Source: Streptomyces sp. NRRL F-4489 (GTDB lineage Bacteria; Actinomycetota; Actinomycetes; Streptomycetales; Streptomycetaceae). From it: a stretch of DNA of 64,000 nt. Below the pieces are notes generated by a model that was not told the origin of the DNA, made no database searches, and saw only the letters and a program-made list of their open reading frames with translations. The translations under genes were made by a program, and so were the position numbers. Position 1 is the stretch's first letter. Each line of letters begins with the position of its first letter. The stretch lies in contig NZ_LLZI01000068.1 in the NCBI RefSeq assembly GCF_001509485.1, positions 31,775 through 95,774 of the forward strand, read 5' to 3'. Positions 1 through 8,725 of the stretch are shown one piece after another.

Positions 1-33
1 GCCCGGCCGCCCCGCCCCGGAGGAGCCAGCGCC

Positions 34-1515
34 GTGCCCGTGCCCGCCCCCGTCCCGCATCTGCGGCGCACGCTGCGCCGGTTCGACATCATGGCGATGG
101 GTGTCGCCGCGGTGGTCTCGCTCGACGTCATCGGGCAGATCGCGGCGGGCGGCGGGCAGGCCGTCACCTGGACCGCGGCGCTGGCGGCGGCGTTCCTGCT
201 GCCGTACGCGCTGCTGTTCGCCGAGACCGGCGCGGCCTTCCCGCAGGAGGGCGGCCCGTACGTGTGGGTGGACGTGGCCTTCGGGCGGCTGGCGGCCGCG
301 CTGACCACGATCTTCTACTGGGTCACCAACCCGGTGTGGCTGGGCGGTTCGCTGGTCTACCTCGCGGCCGAAGCCTGGAACGGCTTCGTCTTCCCGCTCG
401 GCTCCGGCACCCCCGCCGACTACGTCTTCAAGCTGGTCTTCATCTGGTCCGCGATCCTGACCGCGGTGGTCTCGCTGCGGCGCGGCAAGTGGATCACCAC
501 GGCGGGCGCCGCGGCGAAGGTGCTGGCGCTGGCGTTCTTCACCGCCACGGCGGTCGCGTACGGCATCCGGCACGGCTTCCGGGGGCTGGCGGAGGCGGAC
601 TTCGCGCCGAGCGGCGAGGGGTTCCTGACGCTGGTGCCGGTGCTGCTCTTCGCGTTCGTCGGGTTCGAGGCGCCGAACGCGGCGGGCGACGAGATGCGCG
701 ATCCGCAGCGCGACGTCCCGGTCGCGATCGGCGCGTCCGGTGCCATCGCCACCTGCTGCTATCTGCTGCCGGTGGCGGCGATCCTGTCGGCCGCGCCGCC
801 CGGCCGGGTCACCGGGGTCGGCGGGTTCATGGACGCCGCGGCGCTGGTCTTCGAGGTCTACGGGAGCTGGCGGGGGCCGCTGCTGACCTGCGCCGCGGTG
901 GTGTTCGCCGTGGCGCTGCTGACCCAGGGCAGCGCCTGGATGATCGTCGCGGACCGGATGCAGGCGATGGCGGCGGCCGACGGCGGGTTCTTCACCCGCG
1001 CGCTGGGCGCGTTCCACCCCAGGCTGGGCACCCCGGTGCGGATGAACCTGCTCTCCGGCGTCACCGCCACCGCCTTCATGCTCGCCGCCATGCACCTGGC
1101 GCACGGCGACGCCTCGGCGGTCTTCGGGGTGGTGCTGTCGGTGGCGATCACCACCCTGCTGCTGTCGTACCTCGCGGTGATCCCGGCGCTGCTGGCGCTC
1201 CGGCTGCGCCACCGCGAGGTGCCCCGGCCCTACGAAGTCCCGTTCGGCACAAGGGGGTTCACCGCGGCGGCGGTGCTGGTGTACGCGTGGATCCTGCTCG
1301 GCTCATGGGTGGCGCTGTTCCCCGGCACCCTGGAGGCGGCCGTCGGGATGCCGTACCACTTCCGGGCGGTCTGGGGCGTCTCCCGGCTCACCTTCGAGAC
1401 GTTCACCCTGGGCACCGTCGTCCTGCTGCTGGCGGTCGGCGGCGCCGGGTACGTGACCCAGCGCGTGCGCGCACAGCCCGGCGACGATCAGGACCAGACC
1501 GGCCCAGCCCGATAG
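34..1515 (+). CDS. APC superfamily amino-acid permease
   Basis: Predicted proton- or sodium-coupled amino-acid permease in the cytoplasmic membrane. The 493-residue product has about twelve hydrophobic segments. The first begins near residue 20 with an unwound-helix motif (VVSLDVIGQIAAGGG) typical of APC transporters, and conserved features such as FAFVGFEAPN around residue 208 fit the family. The GTG start follows a good ribosome-binding site (GGAGGA, positions 19-24). The last 213 bases lie antisense to the 3' end of the convergent exporter gene. The family is clear; the substrate cannot be read from sequence. Confidence 0.85.
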   Translation: MPVPAPVPHLRRTLRRFDIMAMGVAAVVSLDVIGQIAAGGGQAVTWTAALAAAFLLPYALLFAETGAAFPQEGGPYVWVDVAFGRLAAALTTIFYWVTNPVWLGGSLVYLAAEAWNGFVFPLGSGTPADYVFKLVFIWSAILTAVVSLRRGKWITTAGAAAKVLALAFFTATAVAYGIRHGFRGLAEADFAPSGEGFLTLVPVLLFAFVGFEAPNAAGDEMRDPQRDVPVAIGASGAIATCCYLLPVAAILSAAPPGRVTGVGGFMDAAALVFEVYGSWRGPLLTCAAVVFAVALLTQGSAWMIVADRMQAMAAADGGFFTRALGAFHPRLGTPVRMNLLSGVTATAFMLAAMHLAHGDASAVFGVVLSVAITTLLLSYLAVIPALLALRLRHREVPRPYEVPFGTRGFTAAAVLVYAWILLGSWVALFPGTLEAAVGMPYHFRAVWGVSRLTFETFTLGTVVLLLAVGGAGYVTQRVRAQPGDDQDQTGPAR

Positions 1516-2370
1516 CGCGGGCGCCGCGACGCCCGCCAGCAGCGCCTCCCCGAGCAGGGTGAACGGCACCTCGGCCGCCTGGGTCGCCTCGACCGCGCCG
1601 AGCGCGGCGGGCTGGTGGCGCACCAGGTCGGTGGCGCGGAAGAAGAGGGTGGTGGCCACCACGCCGGACACCAGCGCGACCACCGCGGACCGCACCAGCT
1701 GGCCGCCGGGCGGCGGGCCCTGGGTGGCCGCGGCGGTCGCGGCCAGCGCCAGCCACAGCGGCAGCGAGCCGAGCGTCATGGCGAGCGTGCGCTGGACGCC
1801 GTCCAGGCCGTCGACGCCGAGCAGCCGGCGGTTGCCGAGCGGATAGGCGACCGCGGCGACCAGGACCGGCAGCACGACCCGCAGCGCGTCGCCCGCGCCG
1901 GTGCCCCCGGCGTCCCGCAGCTGGGTCAGGACGACGCCCAGCACGATCAGCGCGGACACCGCGAGGGTGCGCCGCGGGACCCGCTCGCCGCCGAGCGCGC
2001 CGAGGACGATGCCGGCGACGATCACCAGCTGCCAGGTGGCGGCCACCAGCCATCCGGCGCCGGCCGTCCCGGCCCAGGTCAGCGGCGCGTAGAAGAGGCC
2101 GAAGCCGACCGTGGACCACAGCAGCCAGCCGCCCGGCCGGGTCCGGAGGCTGCGCAGCACGGCGGGCAGTCCGCCGCGCGCCGCCACCAGGGCGAGCAGC
2201 GGGACGACCATGAAGAGGTAGCGCAGGCTCGCGCTCCACATCCAGGAGCCGCCGGACACGCTCATCACGCGGTTGAGGACGAAGGTGGTGGCGAAGCAGG
2301 CGGCGGCGAGCACGCCGAGCGCCATGGGGACGGCGGTGGTCCCTCGTTTCCCGCGCGCGGCTATCGGCAC
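1303..2370 (-). CDS. DMT-superfamily multidrug/metabolite exporter (EamA/EmrE-like)
   Basis: Ten-helix exporter of the drug/metabolite transporter superfamily, with two internally similar five-helix halves. A GTG at 2370 is preferred because GAGGGAG sits about five bases upstream; an ATG at 2325 is the alternative. The last transmembrane helix (LSGWAGLVLIVAGL) is encoded opposite the end of the neighbouring permease. The frame then stays open for about 45 more hydrophilic residues, an unusually long and probably non-conserved tail. The gene is divergent from a GntR/FCD regulator that may control it. The substrate is unknown. Confidence 0.8.
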   Translation of the reverse strand: MPIAARGKRGTTAVPMALGVLAAACFATTFVLNRVMSVSGGSWMWSASLRYLFMVVPLLALVAARGGLPAVLRSLRTRPGGWLLWSTVGFGLFYAPLTWAGTAGAGWLVAATWQLVIVAGIVLGALGGERVPRRTLAVSALIVLGVVLTQLRDAGGTGAGDALRVVLPVLVAAVAYPLGNRRLLGVDGLDGVQRTLAMTLGSLPLWLALAATAAATQGPPPGGQLVRSAVVALVSGVVATTLFFRATDLVRHQPAALGAVEATQAAEVPFTLLGEALLAGVAAPALSGWAGLVLIVAGLCAHALGHVPGAADRQQQDDGAQGERLEGEPGDAPDRPEVVRHPDGRLQGAGEQRHP

Positions 2371-2421
2371 GGCTCTCCCTCGGTAGGACCGCTCCGGGAG
2401 GCACCTCCCGCGTACTGACAT

Positions 2422-2433
2422 CTAAAATGTTAG
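2422..2433. promoter_or_regulatory. Candidate operator, CTAA-N4-TTAG
   Basis: A short dyad with CTAA/TTAG half-sites and a four-base centre lies in the divergent promoter region between the exporter and the GntR/FCD regulator. It is AT-rich against a GC-rich background. Assigning it to the adjacent regulator is inference. Confidence 0.4.
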
Positions 2434-2472
2434 TGGGCGGCTGGCCGACCCCGGCCGCCGGGTCCGTCCGCT

Positions 2473-2478
2473 TAGGAT
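2473..2478 (+). promoter_or_regulatory. -10 box TAGGAT of the GntR/FCD gene
   Basis: TAGGAT ends six bases before the GTG start at 2485 and no purine-rich ribosome-binding site intervenes, so transcription probably starts at or next to the start codon (leaderless mRNA). Confidence 0.5.
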
Positions 2479-2484
2479 CAGGGC

Positions 2485-3213
2485 GTGACCGCACTGGAAC
2501 CGGTGCCGAGACGGCTGCTGCGCGACAAGGCGTACGACGCGCTGCTGGAGGCGATCGTCTCCGGCGAGCTGCCGCCCGGGCAGAAACTCCACGACGGGGA
2601 GCTGGCCGAGCGGCTCGGCCTGTCCCGCGCGCCCGTCCGCCAGGCCCTGGCCCGGCTCGCCGCCGAGCGGCTGGTGGTCTCCAAACCGCAGAGCTACACC
2701 CGGGTCGCGCCGGTCGTGGCCCAGGAGATCAGGGACGCGCTGGCGGTCGTCCAGGCCATGCACGCGCTCGCGGTGCGGACCGCCGTCCCGGCGCTGACCG
2801 CGGAGCACCTGGCGCGGATGCGGGCGGCGAACGAGGCGTTCGTCCGCGCGCTGGACGCCGGGGACGCGTCCGCCGCGCTCGCCGCCGACGACGCGCTGCA
2901 CGCCGTCCCGGTCGAGGTGTGCGGCAACGAGGCGCTGGCCGAGACGGTCCGCCGCTACACCCCGCTGCTGCGCCGGCTGGAGCGCCGCCGCTTCTCCAGC
3001 ACCGCCGCCCGCGCCTCCGCCGCCCGCCACGACGCCCTGATCGACGCCTGCGCGGCGGGCGACACCGCGACCGCGGTGGCGCTGTCCGGGGAGATCTGGG
3101 GCGGGCTGGCGGCGGAGGCCGCGGCCGAGGAGGCGGCGGCCCGCGAGCCGGCGGACGCGGCGGCCGTACGGGCCGGCCGGCGGTCGCCGGGCGCCCGGCC
3201 CGCGAACGGCTGA
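2485..3213 (+). CDS. GntR-family regulator, FCD (FadR) subfamily
   Basis: DNA-binding repressor-type protein of 242 residues. The winged helix-turn-helix lies at about residues 8-75 (ELAERLGLSRAPVRQALARL is the recognition region). An all-helical FCD ligand-binding domain follows at about 90-215 and normally binds a small carboxylic acid, often with a metal. The C-terminal 25 residues are Ala/Arg-rich and probably disordered. The start is GTG and appears leaderless. Its divergent partner is the DMT exporter, a common regulator/exporter pairing; the dyad at 2422 is a possible binding site. The effector is unknown. Confidence 0.85.
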   Translation: MTALEPVPRRLLRDKAYDALLEAIVSGELPPGQKLHDGELAERLGLSRAPVRQALARLAAERLVVSKPQSYTRVAPVVAQEIRDALAVVQAMHALAVRTAVPALTAEHLARMRAANEAFVRALDAGDASAALAADDALHAVPVEVCGNEALAETVRRYTPLLRRLERRRFSSTAARASAARHDALIDACAAGDTATAVALSGEIWGGLAAEAAAEEAAAREPADAAAVRAGRRSPGARPANG

Positions 3214-3322
3214 CCCGGCGGCCCGGGCCCGGCTTTCCCGCGTACGGCGGCCAACGCGCCGTGATTGCATGGCGGTTGACGGTTGCACGCCCGTACCCGA
3301 CCACGGACCCCAGGAGGCCGCC

Positions 3323-4213
3323 ATGCCACGTCCGTTCCGCTTCGGCGTCACGCTGCTCACCCTCGACACCGGCCCGGCCTGGCGCGCCACCTGCCGCCGC
3401 GCCGAGGAGCTGGGCTACGACGTCCTGCTCGTCCCGGACCACCTCGGGTGGCCGGCGCCGTTCCCCGCGCTGGTGGCCGCGGCGGAGGCGACCGAGCGCC
3501 CGCGCGTGGGCACCTTCGTCCTCAACGCCGGCTTCTTCAACCCCGCGCTGCTGGCCCGGGACGCGGCCACCACCGACCTGCTCACCGGCGGGCGGCTGGA
3601 GCTGGGCCTGGGCACCGGGTACGTCAAGGCCGAGCACGACGCGGCCGGGCTGCCGTTCGGGACGCCCGGGGAGCGGGTGGACCACCTGGAGCACACGGTG
3701 CGGGAGGTGGACCGGCTGCTCGGCGACCCGGAGCAGCTGCCCCGGCCGGCCCAGCGGCCCCGCCCGCCGCTGATGATCGGCGGCAACGGGCCGCGGGTGC
3801 TGCGGCTGGCCGCCCGGTACGCGGAGATCGCGGCGTTCACCGGCGGGCGCCAGGCCCCGGGCAAGCCCGAGGGCACGCTGGAGCTGCTGCCCGCTGAGCG
3901 GGTGGCGGAGGCGGTGGCCGCCTACCACTCGTACGCCGCGGAGCGGGCGGCGCCTGCCGAGCTGAACATCCTGGTGCAGCGGGTGCTGGTGACCGGCGAC
4001 CGGCGGGCCGCCGCCCGGGAGTTCGCCGGCCACGGCGTCGGGGTGGACGAGGAGCAGGCGCTGGAGGTGCCGACGCTGCTGATCGGGACGCCGGCGCAGA
4101 TGGCCGAGCAGCTGCGGGAACGCCGGGAGCGGTACGGCTTCTCCTACATCACGGTGCTGGAGACCGGTATGGAGGCGTTCGGGCCGGTCATCGAGGAGCT
4201 GAAGGGGAGCTGA
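3323..4213 (+). CDS. LLM-class F420-dependent oxidoreductase
   Basis: Luciferase-like TIM-barrel flavin/F420 enzyme of 296 residues. Typical features are the N-terminal FRFGVTLLT strand, EELGYDVLLVPDH, the TGGRLELGLGTGY motif near residue 90, and the PPLMIGGNGPRVLRLAARYA segment. The ATG at 3323 is supported by AGGAGG eight bases upstream; in-frame codons further 5' lack a ribosome-binding site. Streptomyces genomes hold dozens of these paralogues, most without a known substrate. It stands alone between two short intergenic gaps. Use of F420 rather than FMN is inferred from the subfamily. Confidence 0.85.
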   Translation: MPRPFRFGVTLLTLDTGPAWRATCRRAEELGYDVLLVPDHLGWPAPFPALVAAAEATERPRVGTFVLNAGFFNPALLARDAATTDLLTGGRLELGLGTGYVKAEHDAAGLPFGTPGERVDHLEHTVREVDRLLGDPEQLPRPAQRPRPPLMIGGNGPRVLRLAARYAEIAAFTGGRQAPGKPEGTLELLPAERVAEAVAAYHSYAAERAAPAELNILVQRVLVTGDRRAAAREFAGHGVGVDEEQALEVPTLLIGTPAQMAEQLRERRERYGFSYITVLETGMEAFGPVIEELKGS

Positions 4214-4284
4214 CCCCCGGAGAGCGGGGCCGGGGCGGCGCATCGTGGTCGACAGCGGGCGGGCGCCGGTGATGGGATCCCGGT

Positions 4285-4710
4285 ATGAATGATCTTCAGG
4301 TCCGGGCCGCGACGCCGGCCGATCTCGACACCGTCCTGGCCTTCTGGAAGACGGCCGCCGAGGGCACCAGCATCAGCGACGACACCGACGGGGTGGCCCG
4401 GCTGGTGGCGCGCGATCCGGAGGCGCTGCTGCTGGCCGAGCGGGGCGGGGAGCTGGTGGGCACGGTGATCGCCGGGTTCGACGGCTGGCGCTGCCATCTG
4501 TACCGCCTCGCCGTCCACCCGGACCACCGGCGGCGCGGGATCGGCGGGGCGCTGCTGGCGGCGGCCGAGGAGCGGTTCGCCGCGCTCGGCGGCCGGCGCG
4601 CGGACGCGATGGTGCTGGACCGCAACGACCTCGCGCACCACGCCTGGCGGGCGGCCGGCTACGGGCCCGAGCCGCAGTGGACCCGCTGGGTGAAGCCGCT
4701 CACCGGCTGA
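4285..4710 (+). CDS. GNAT-family N-acetyltransferase
   Basis: Compact 141-residue GCN5-related acetyltransferase. Motif A is clear (LAVHPDHRRRGIGGALL, residues 73-89), with the R-x-x-G-x-G/A loop that binds the acetyl-CoA pyrophosphate. Motif B follows near residue 110 (LDRNDLAHHAWRAAGYG). The protein is the minimal size for the fold, so it is probably a dimeric small-molecule or peptide acetylase. There is no obvious operon partner and the substrate is not predictable. Confidence 0.85.
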   Translation: MNDLQVRAATPADLDTVLAFWKTAAEGTSISDDTDGVARLVARDPEALLLAERGGELVGTVIAGFDGWRCHLYRLAVHPDHRRRGIGGALLAAAEERFAALGGRRADAMVLDRNDLAHHAWRAAGYGPEPQWTRWVKPLTG

Positions 4711-4928
4711 GCGGCCGGCCGGGGTGGCGCCAGCCCGCGTGAGCTGCGCCACCCCGGCGCACTTTGCCGTGCCTTTACCCTGGAGTCCCCGGGTACACGG
4801 CCCGGGACCCGCTTCCGGTGAAAGGTGTGTGAGCGTCCGGCCATGGCCGAGCCTCCCAGTTGTCGAGCGTCCCTGCGACGGGGCGCGAACCTCCCGAACG
4901 TGTCCGACCATGGGACGGAGGTGACCCG

Positions 4929-6266
4929 ATGACCGACCTGCTCCTGCTGGCCGTGGCGCTCGCGCTGACCCTGGCCTGCGGTGTCTTCGTCGCGGCGGAG
5001 TTCTCGCTGACGACCGTGGAGCGCGGCGACCTCGAACGGGCCGTGGCGCGCGGCGAGCGGGGCGCGGACAGCGCCCTGACGGCGGTCCGGAGCCTGACCT
5101 TCCAGCTCTCCGGCGCCCAGCTCGGCATCACGGTGACGGGCCTGCTCATCGGCATGCTCGCCAAACCCGCCATCGCCACGCTGCTGTCCGGGCCGCTGAC
5201 CGCGATCGGGCTGTCCCGGTCGGCGGCGGACTCGGTCGCGCTGGTCCTGGGCACGGCGGTGTCCACCGTCGTCCTGATGGTCGTCGGCGAGCTGGTGCCC
5301 AAGAACTGGGCGATCTCCAGTCCGCTGGCCATCGCCAAGCGGGTGGCCACCGCCCAGCGCGCGTTCAGCGCCGCCTTCCGGCCGCTGATCCGGCATCTGA
5401 ACAACACCGCCAACCGCACCGTCCGCCGGCTGGGCCTGGAGCCCGCCGAGGAACTGGCGTCGGCGCGCGGCCCGCAGGAGCTGGTGGCGCTGGCCCGGCA
5501 CTCCGCGCGGGAGGGCGCCCTGGAGGCGGACACCGCCGAGTTGTTCGTCCGCACCCTCAACCTCGCCGACCTGACGGCGGAGAACGTCATGACCCCGCGG
5601 GTGCAGGTGATCGCGCTGGACGTGCAGTCCACCGCCGAGGACGTCGCCAACGCCACCCGGGCCACCGGCCTGTCCCGCTTCCCCGTCTACCGCGGCAGCC
5701 TCGACAGCGTCGTCGGTGTCGCGCACATCAAGGACGTCCTGGCCGTCCCGGCCGGGCTGCGCCCCCGCCACCCGGTCTCCGAGCTGCTGCGGGAGCCGCT
5801 GCTGGTGCCCGAGACGCTGACCGTCGACCGGCTGCTGGACCGGCTGTCCGGCCGGCGGACGATGGCGGTGGTCATCGACGAGTACGGCGGTACGGCCGGG
5901 GTGGCCACGCTGGAAGACATCGTCGAGGAGGTGGTCGGCGAGGTCCGCGACGAGCACGACCCGCTGGAGATCCCGGATCTGGCCCCGGCCGGCCGGGACG
6001 CCGAGGGGCGGGCGGTCTACCACGCCGACGGCGCCGCCCGCGCCGACCAGCTGGAGCGGATCGGCCTGCGGCTCCCCGAGGGCCCGTACGAGACGCTGGC
6101 CGGGCTGATCGCCACCGAGCTCGGCCGCATCCCGCGCCCCGGCGACAAGCTCCAGGTCGCGGGCTGGGCGCTGGACGTGCTGGACGCGTCCGGCCACCGC
6201 GCGGCCCGGGTGCTGCTGCACGCCCCGCCGGCCGGTACCGCGCAGGCCGAGGAGGCCCGCCGATGA
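4929..6266 (+). CDS. CNNM/CorC (HlyC-type) membrane protein with CBS pair
   Basis: Membrane protein of 445 residues, in the family often annotated as hemolysin and now linked to Mg/Co transport. In order it has an N-terminal DUF21/CNNM transmembrane domain (residues 1-190, including VGELVPKNWAI), two CBS domains (about 205-330, with VMTPRVQVIALD and the EYGGTAGVATLEDIVEEVVGE signature) and a C-terminal CorC_HlyC domain to residue 430. The ATG at 4929 follows GGAGGTGA. It overlaps the next paralogue by four bases (ATGA), so the two are translationally coupled and probably act as a heteromer. Confidence 0.9.
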   Translation: MTDLLLLAVALALTLACGVFVAAEFSLTTVERGDLERAVARGERGADSALTAVRSLTFQLSGAQLGITVTGLLIGMLAKPAIATLLSGPLTAIGLSRSAADSVALVLGTAVSTVVLMVVGELVPKNWAISSPLAIAKRVATAQRAFSAAFRPLIRHLNNTANRTVRRLGLEPAEELASARGPQELVALARHSAREGALEADTAELFVRTLNLADLTAENVMTPRVQVIALDVQSTAEDVANATRATGLSRFPVYRGSLDSVVGVAHIKDVLAVPAGLRPRHPVSELLREPLLVPETLTVDRLLDRLSGRRTMAVVIDEYGGTAGVATLEDIVEEVVGEVRDEHDPLEIPDLAPAGRDAEGRAVYHADGAARADQLERIGLRLPEGPYETLAGLIATELGRIPRPGDKLQVAGWALDVLDASGHRAARVLLHAPPAGTAQAEEARR

Positions 6267-7282
6267 CCGCGATCCAGTTGCTGATCGGTCTGCTGACCCT
6301 GGTCGTCAACGCCTTCTTCGTGGGCGCCGAGTTCGCGCTGATCTCGGTGCGGCGCAGCCAGATCGAACCGCACGCGGAGGCCGGCGACCGCCGGGCGGGC
6401 CGGGTGCTGTGGGGGCTCCAGCACGTCTCGGCGCTGCTGGCCGCGGCCCAGCTGGGCATCACGCTGTGCACGCTGGTGCTGGGCGCGGTCGCCGAACCGG
6501 CCATCGCGCATCTGCTGACCCCGCTGTTCGACGCGGTGGGGCTGCCGGACGCGCTGATCCACCCGGTGTCGTTCGTGATCGCGCTGGCCGTGGCGACGTA
6601 TCTGCACATGCTCTTCGGCGAGATGGTGCCGAAGAACGTGGCGCTGGCCGAGCCGGTGCGCAGCGCGCTGCTGCTGGGGCCGCCGCTGGTGGCGCTGGCC
6701 CGCGCCCTGCGCCCGGTGATCTTCGCGGTGAACGCGCTGGCCAACAGCGCGCTGCGGCTGCTGCGGGTGGAGACCCGGGACGAGGTCGCGGCCACCTTCT
6801 CGGACGCCCAGCTGGCCCAGATGGTGGAGGACTCGCGAGCCGCCGGACTGCTCGACGAGCGGGCCCAGGAGCGGCTGCGGGACGCCCTGGAGCTGGGCCG
6901 CCGCCCGGTGCGGGACGTGGTCCTGCCGGTGGATCAGGTGGTCTCGGCGCGGATCGGGATCACCGCGGAGGAGCTGGAGGAGCTGGCCGCCCGGTCCGGT
7001 TTCTCGCGCTTCCCGGTCGTCGACGACACCCGCCGGATCCTGGGCTATCTGCACGTCAAGGACGCGCTGGACGCCACCCGGCGGACCGCGCCGTTCCCGG
7101 TGTCGGCGCTGCGCCCGATCGCCCGGGTGCGGGCGGCGACGCCGCTGGACGACGTGCTGACCGCGATGCGCGGGTCGCGGACGCACCTGGCCGCGGCGAT
7201 CGGCGACGACGGCAAGCTGGCCGGGCTGGTGACCATGGAGGACGTCCTGCGGGAACTGGTCCTCCAGCAGCAGACCGGCTGA
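6263..7282 (+). CDS. CNNM/CorC-like membrane protein, short form
   Basis: 339-residue paralogue of the upstream gene, sharing the DUF21 transmembrane domain (about residues 1-185, with FGEMVPKNVALAEP) and a CBS pair (about 200-335). It stops right after the second CBS domain (VTMEDVLREL), so it lacks the C-terminal CorC_HlyC domain of its partner. It starts in the ATGA overlap with the preceding gene and is clearly in the same operon. Paired long and short CNNM genes are common in actinobacteria; a joint role in divalent-cation homeostasis is inferred. Confidence 0.9.
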   Translation: MTAIQLLIGLLTLVVNAFFVGAEFALISVRRSQIEPHAEAGDRRAGRVLWGLQHVSALLAAAQLGITLCTLVLGAVAEPAIAHLLTPLFDAVGLPDALIHPVSFVIALAVATYLHMLFGEMVPKNVALAEPVRSALLLGPPLVALARALRPVIFAVNALANSALRLLRVETRDEVAATFSDAQLAQMVEDSRAAGLLDERAQERLRDALELGRRPVRDVVLPVDQVVSARIGITAEELEELAARSGFSRFPVVDDTRRILGYLHVKDALDATRRTAPFPVSALRPIARVRAATPLDDVLTAMRGSRTHLAAAIGDDGKLAGLVTMEDVLRELVLQQQTG

Positions 7283-7289
7283 TCCGGTT

Positions 7290-7314
7290 CCGCCCGGCCG
7301 CCGCGGCCGGGCGG
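7290..7314 (+). terminator. Hairpin terminator after the CNNM operon
   Basis: Perfect 10-bp GC-rich stem with a five-base loop beginning eight bases after the stop codon. It has no U-tract, as is usual for Streptomyces terminators. Confidence 0.55.
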
Positions 7315-7376
7315 CGGGCGACCGGCCCCGAACGGCCCCGGAACGCCCCGGAAAGCGGCCCCCGGAAAACCCCTCA

Positions 7377-7412
7377 CTGACCGATCGGTTAGATTGCTGA
7401 CCGATCGGTCAG
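7377..7412. promoter_or_regulatory. Tandem TetR-type operators, two CTGACCGATCGGT(T/C)AG sites
   Basis: Two 16-bp palindromes start at 7377 and 7397, exactly 20 bp apart (about two helical turns), so dimers bound to both would lie on the same DNA face. The second is a perfect palindrome and the first has one deviation. They lie about 70-110 bp upstream of the FAD-oxidoreductase start. The TetR gene just downstream of that enzyme is the obvious candidate binder, by inference. Confidence 0.75.
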
Positions 7413-7483
7413 TCGCCTGCGCGTACCCCGCCGCGGCCGCCCGGTCACGCATCCGTACGCGTACGCGACGAGGGGGCAACACA

Positions 7484-8725
7484 ATGGACCGCACGACATG
7501 CTGCGTGGTGGGCGGCGGCCCGGCCGGCATGATGCTCGGCCTGCTGCTGGCCAGGGCCGGGATCGAGGTGACCGTCCTGGAGAAGCACGGCGACTTCCTG
7601 CGCGACTTCCGCGGCGACACCGTCCACCCGTCCACCCTGAACCTCCTGGACGACCTCGGGCTGGGCGCCGCGTTCGCCCGGCTGCCGTTCCCGAAACTGG
7701 AGGAGATGCGCGTCCAGGTCGGCGGCACGACCGTGGTGATGGCCGATATGCGGCGCATCCCGGGCCGGCACAAGTACTTCGCGATGGTCCCGCAGTGGGA
7801 CTTCCTCAACCTGCTGGCCGGCGCGGCCGCCCGGGAGCCGTCGTTCACCCTGCGGATGCGCACCCGGGCCACCGGGCTGCGCACCAGCGGCGGCCGGGTG
7901 ACCGGCGTCCGCTTCACCGACGAGCACGGCGCGCCCGGGGAGCTGGCCGCGGACCTGGTCGTCGCCTGCGACGGCCGGGACTCGGCGATCCGGGCGGCCG
8001 CCGGGCTGCGGCAGCGGTCCTTCGACGTCCCGATGGACGTCTGGCAGATCCGGGTGGACGCGCCGGCCGACGCCCTCAAGGGCGGCCGGGTCTTCGGCCG
8101 GTTCGGCGGCGGCCAGGCCGCGGTCACCATGGACCGCGGGGACTACTTCCAGACCTCGTACCTGATCCCCAAGGGGCAGGACGCCGCGCTGCGCGGCCAC
8201 GGCATCCAGTGGCTGCGCGACCGGCTGGGCACGCTGTTCGGCTGGGACGCCGGGGTGACCGGCACCATCGGCTCCTGGGACGAGGTCAAGCTGCTGGAGG
8301 TGACGTTCGGGCGGCTGCCGCGCTGGCACCGGCCCGGCCTGCTGTGCCTCGGGGACGCCGCGCACACCATGTCGCCGGTCGGCGGCGTCGGCGTCAACCT
8401 CGCGCTCCAGGACGCGGTGGCCGCCGCCCGGATCCTGGCCGGGCCGCTGCGCCGCGGCACGGTCGGCGACGCGGACCTGGCCCGGGTGCAGCGGCGCCGG
8501 GAGTGGCCGATGGCGGTGGTCCAGGCGTCGCAGCGGGGCGAGCACGCGATGATCAAGTCCGCGCTCGACGGCACCCTGCGCGGCGACCGGCTGCCGGTGC
8601 CGATGCGGCTGCTGCGGCGGGTGCCCCCGCTGCGGACCGTCACCGGCTACCTCGGCGGGATCGGCATCCGGCCCGAGCCGACCCCCGACTTCGCCCGGGT
8701 CAGCCCCGGGGCGCGACCGCGTTGA
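7484..8725 (+). CDS. FAD-dependent monooxygenase/oxidoreductase (PHBH/UbiH type)
   Basis: Flavoprotein of 413 residues in the p-hydroxybenzoate hydroxylase fold family. It has the N-terminal Rossmann motif VGGGPAGMMLGLLLA (residues 6-20), the central DLVVACDGRDS motif (about 160-170) and the C-terminal FAD-ribityl motif GDAAHTMSPVGGVGVNLALQDAV (about 290). The likely reaction is NAD(P)H- and O2-dependent hydroxylation of an aromatic or xenobiotic. The ATG at 7484 follows GAGGGGGC. Twin TetR operators lie upstream and a convergent TetR gene overlaps its 3' end by 26 bp, the usual arrangement for inducible detoxification. Confidence 0.87.
   Translation: MDRTTCCVVGGGPAGMMLGLLLARAGIEVTVLEKHGDFLRDFRGDTVHPSTLNLLDDLGLGAAFARLPFPKLEEMRVQVGGTTVVMADMRRIPGRHKYFAMVPQWDFLNLLAGAAAREPSFTLRMRTRATGLRTSGGRVTGVRFTDEHGAPGELAADLVVACDGRDSAIRAAAGLRQRSFDVPMDVWQIRVDAPADALKGGRVFGRFGGGQAAVTMDRGDYFQTSYLIPKGQDAALRGHGIQWLRDRLGTLFGWDAGVTGTIGSWDEVKLLEVTFGRLPRWHRPGLLCLGDAAHTMSPVGGVGVNLALQDAVAAARILAGPLRRGTVGDADLARVQRRREWPMAVVQASQRGEHAMIKSALDGTLRGDRLPVPMRLLRRVPPLRTVTGYLGGIGIRPEPTPDFARVSPGARPR

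Noticed and set aside
4786..4807. CCCGGG-N7-CCCGGG hairpin before the CNNM operon
   Set aside because: Only six base pairs in a very GC-rich background; too weak to call a terminator.
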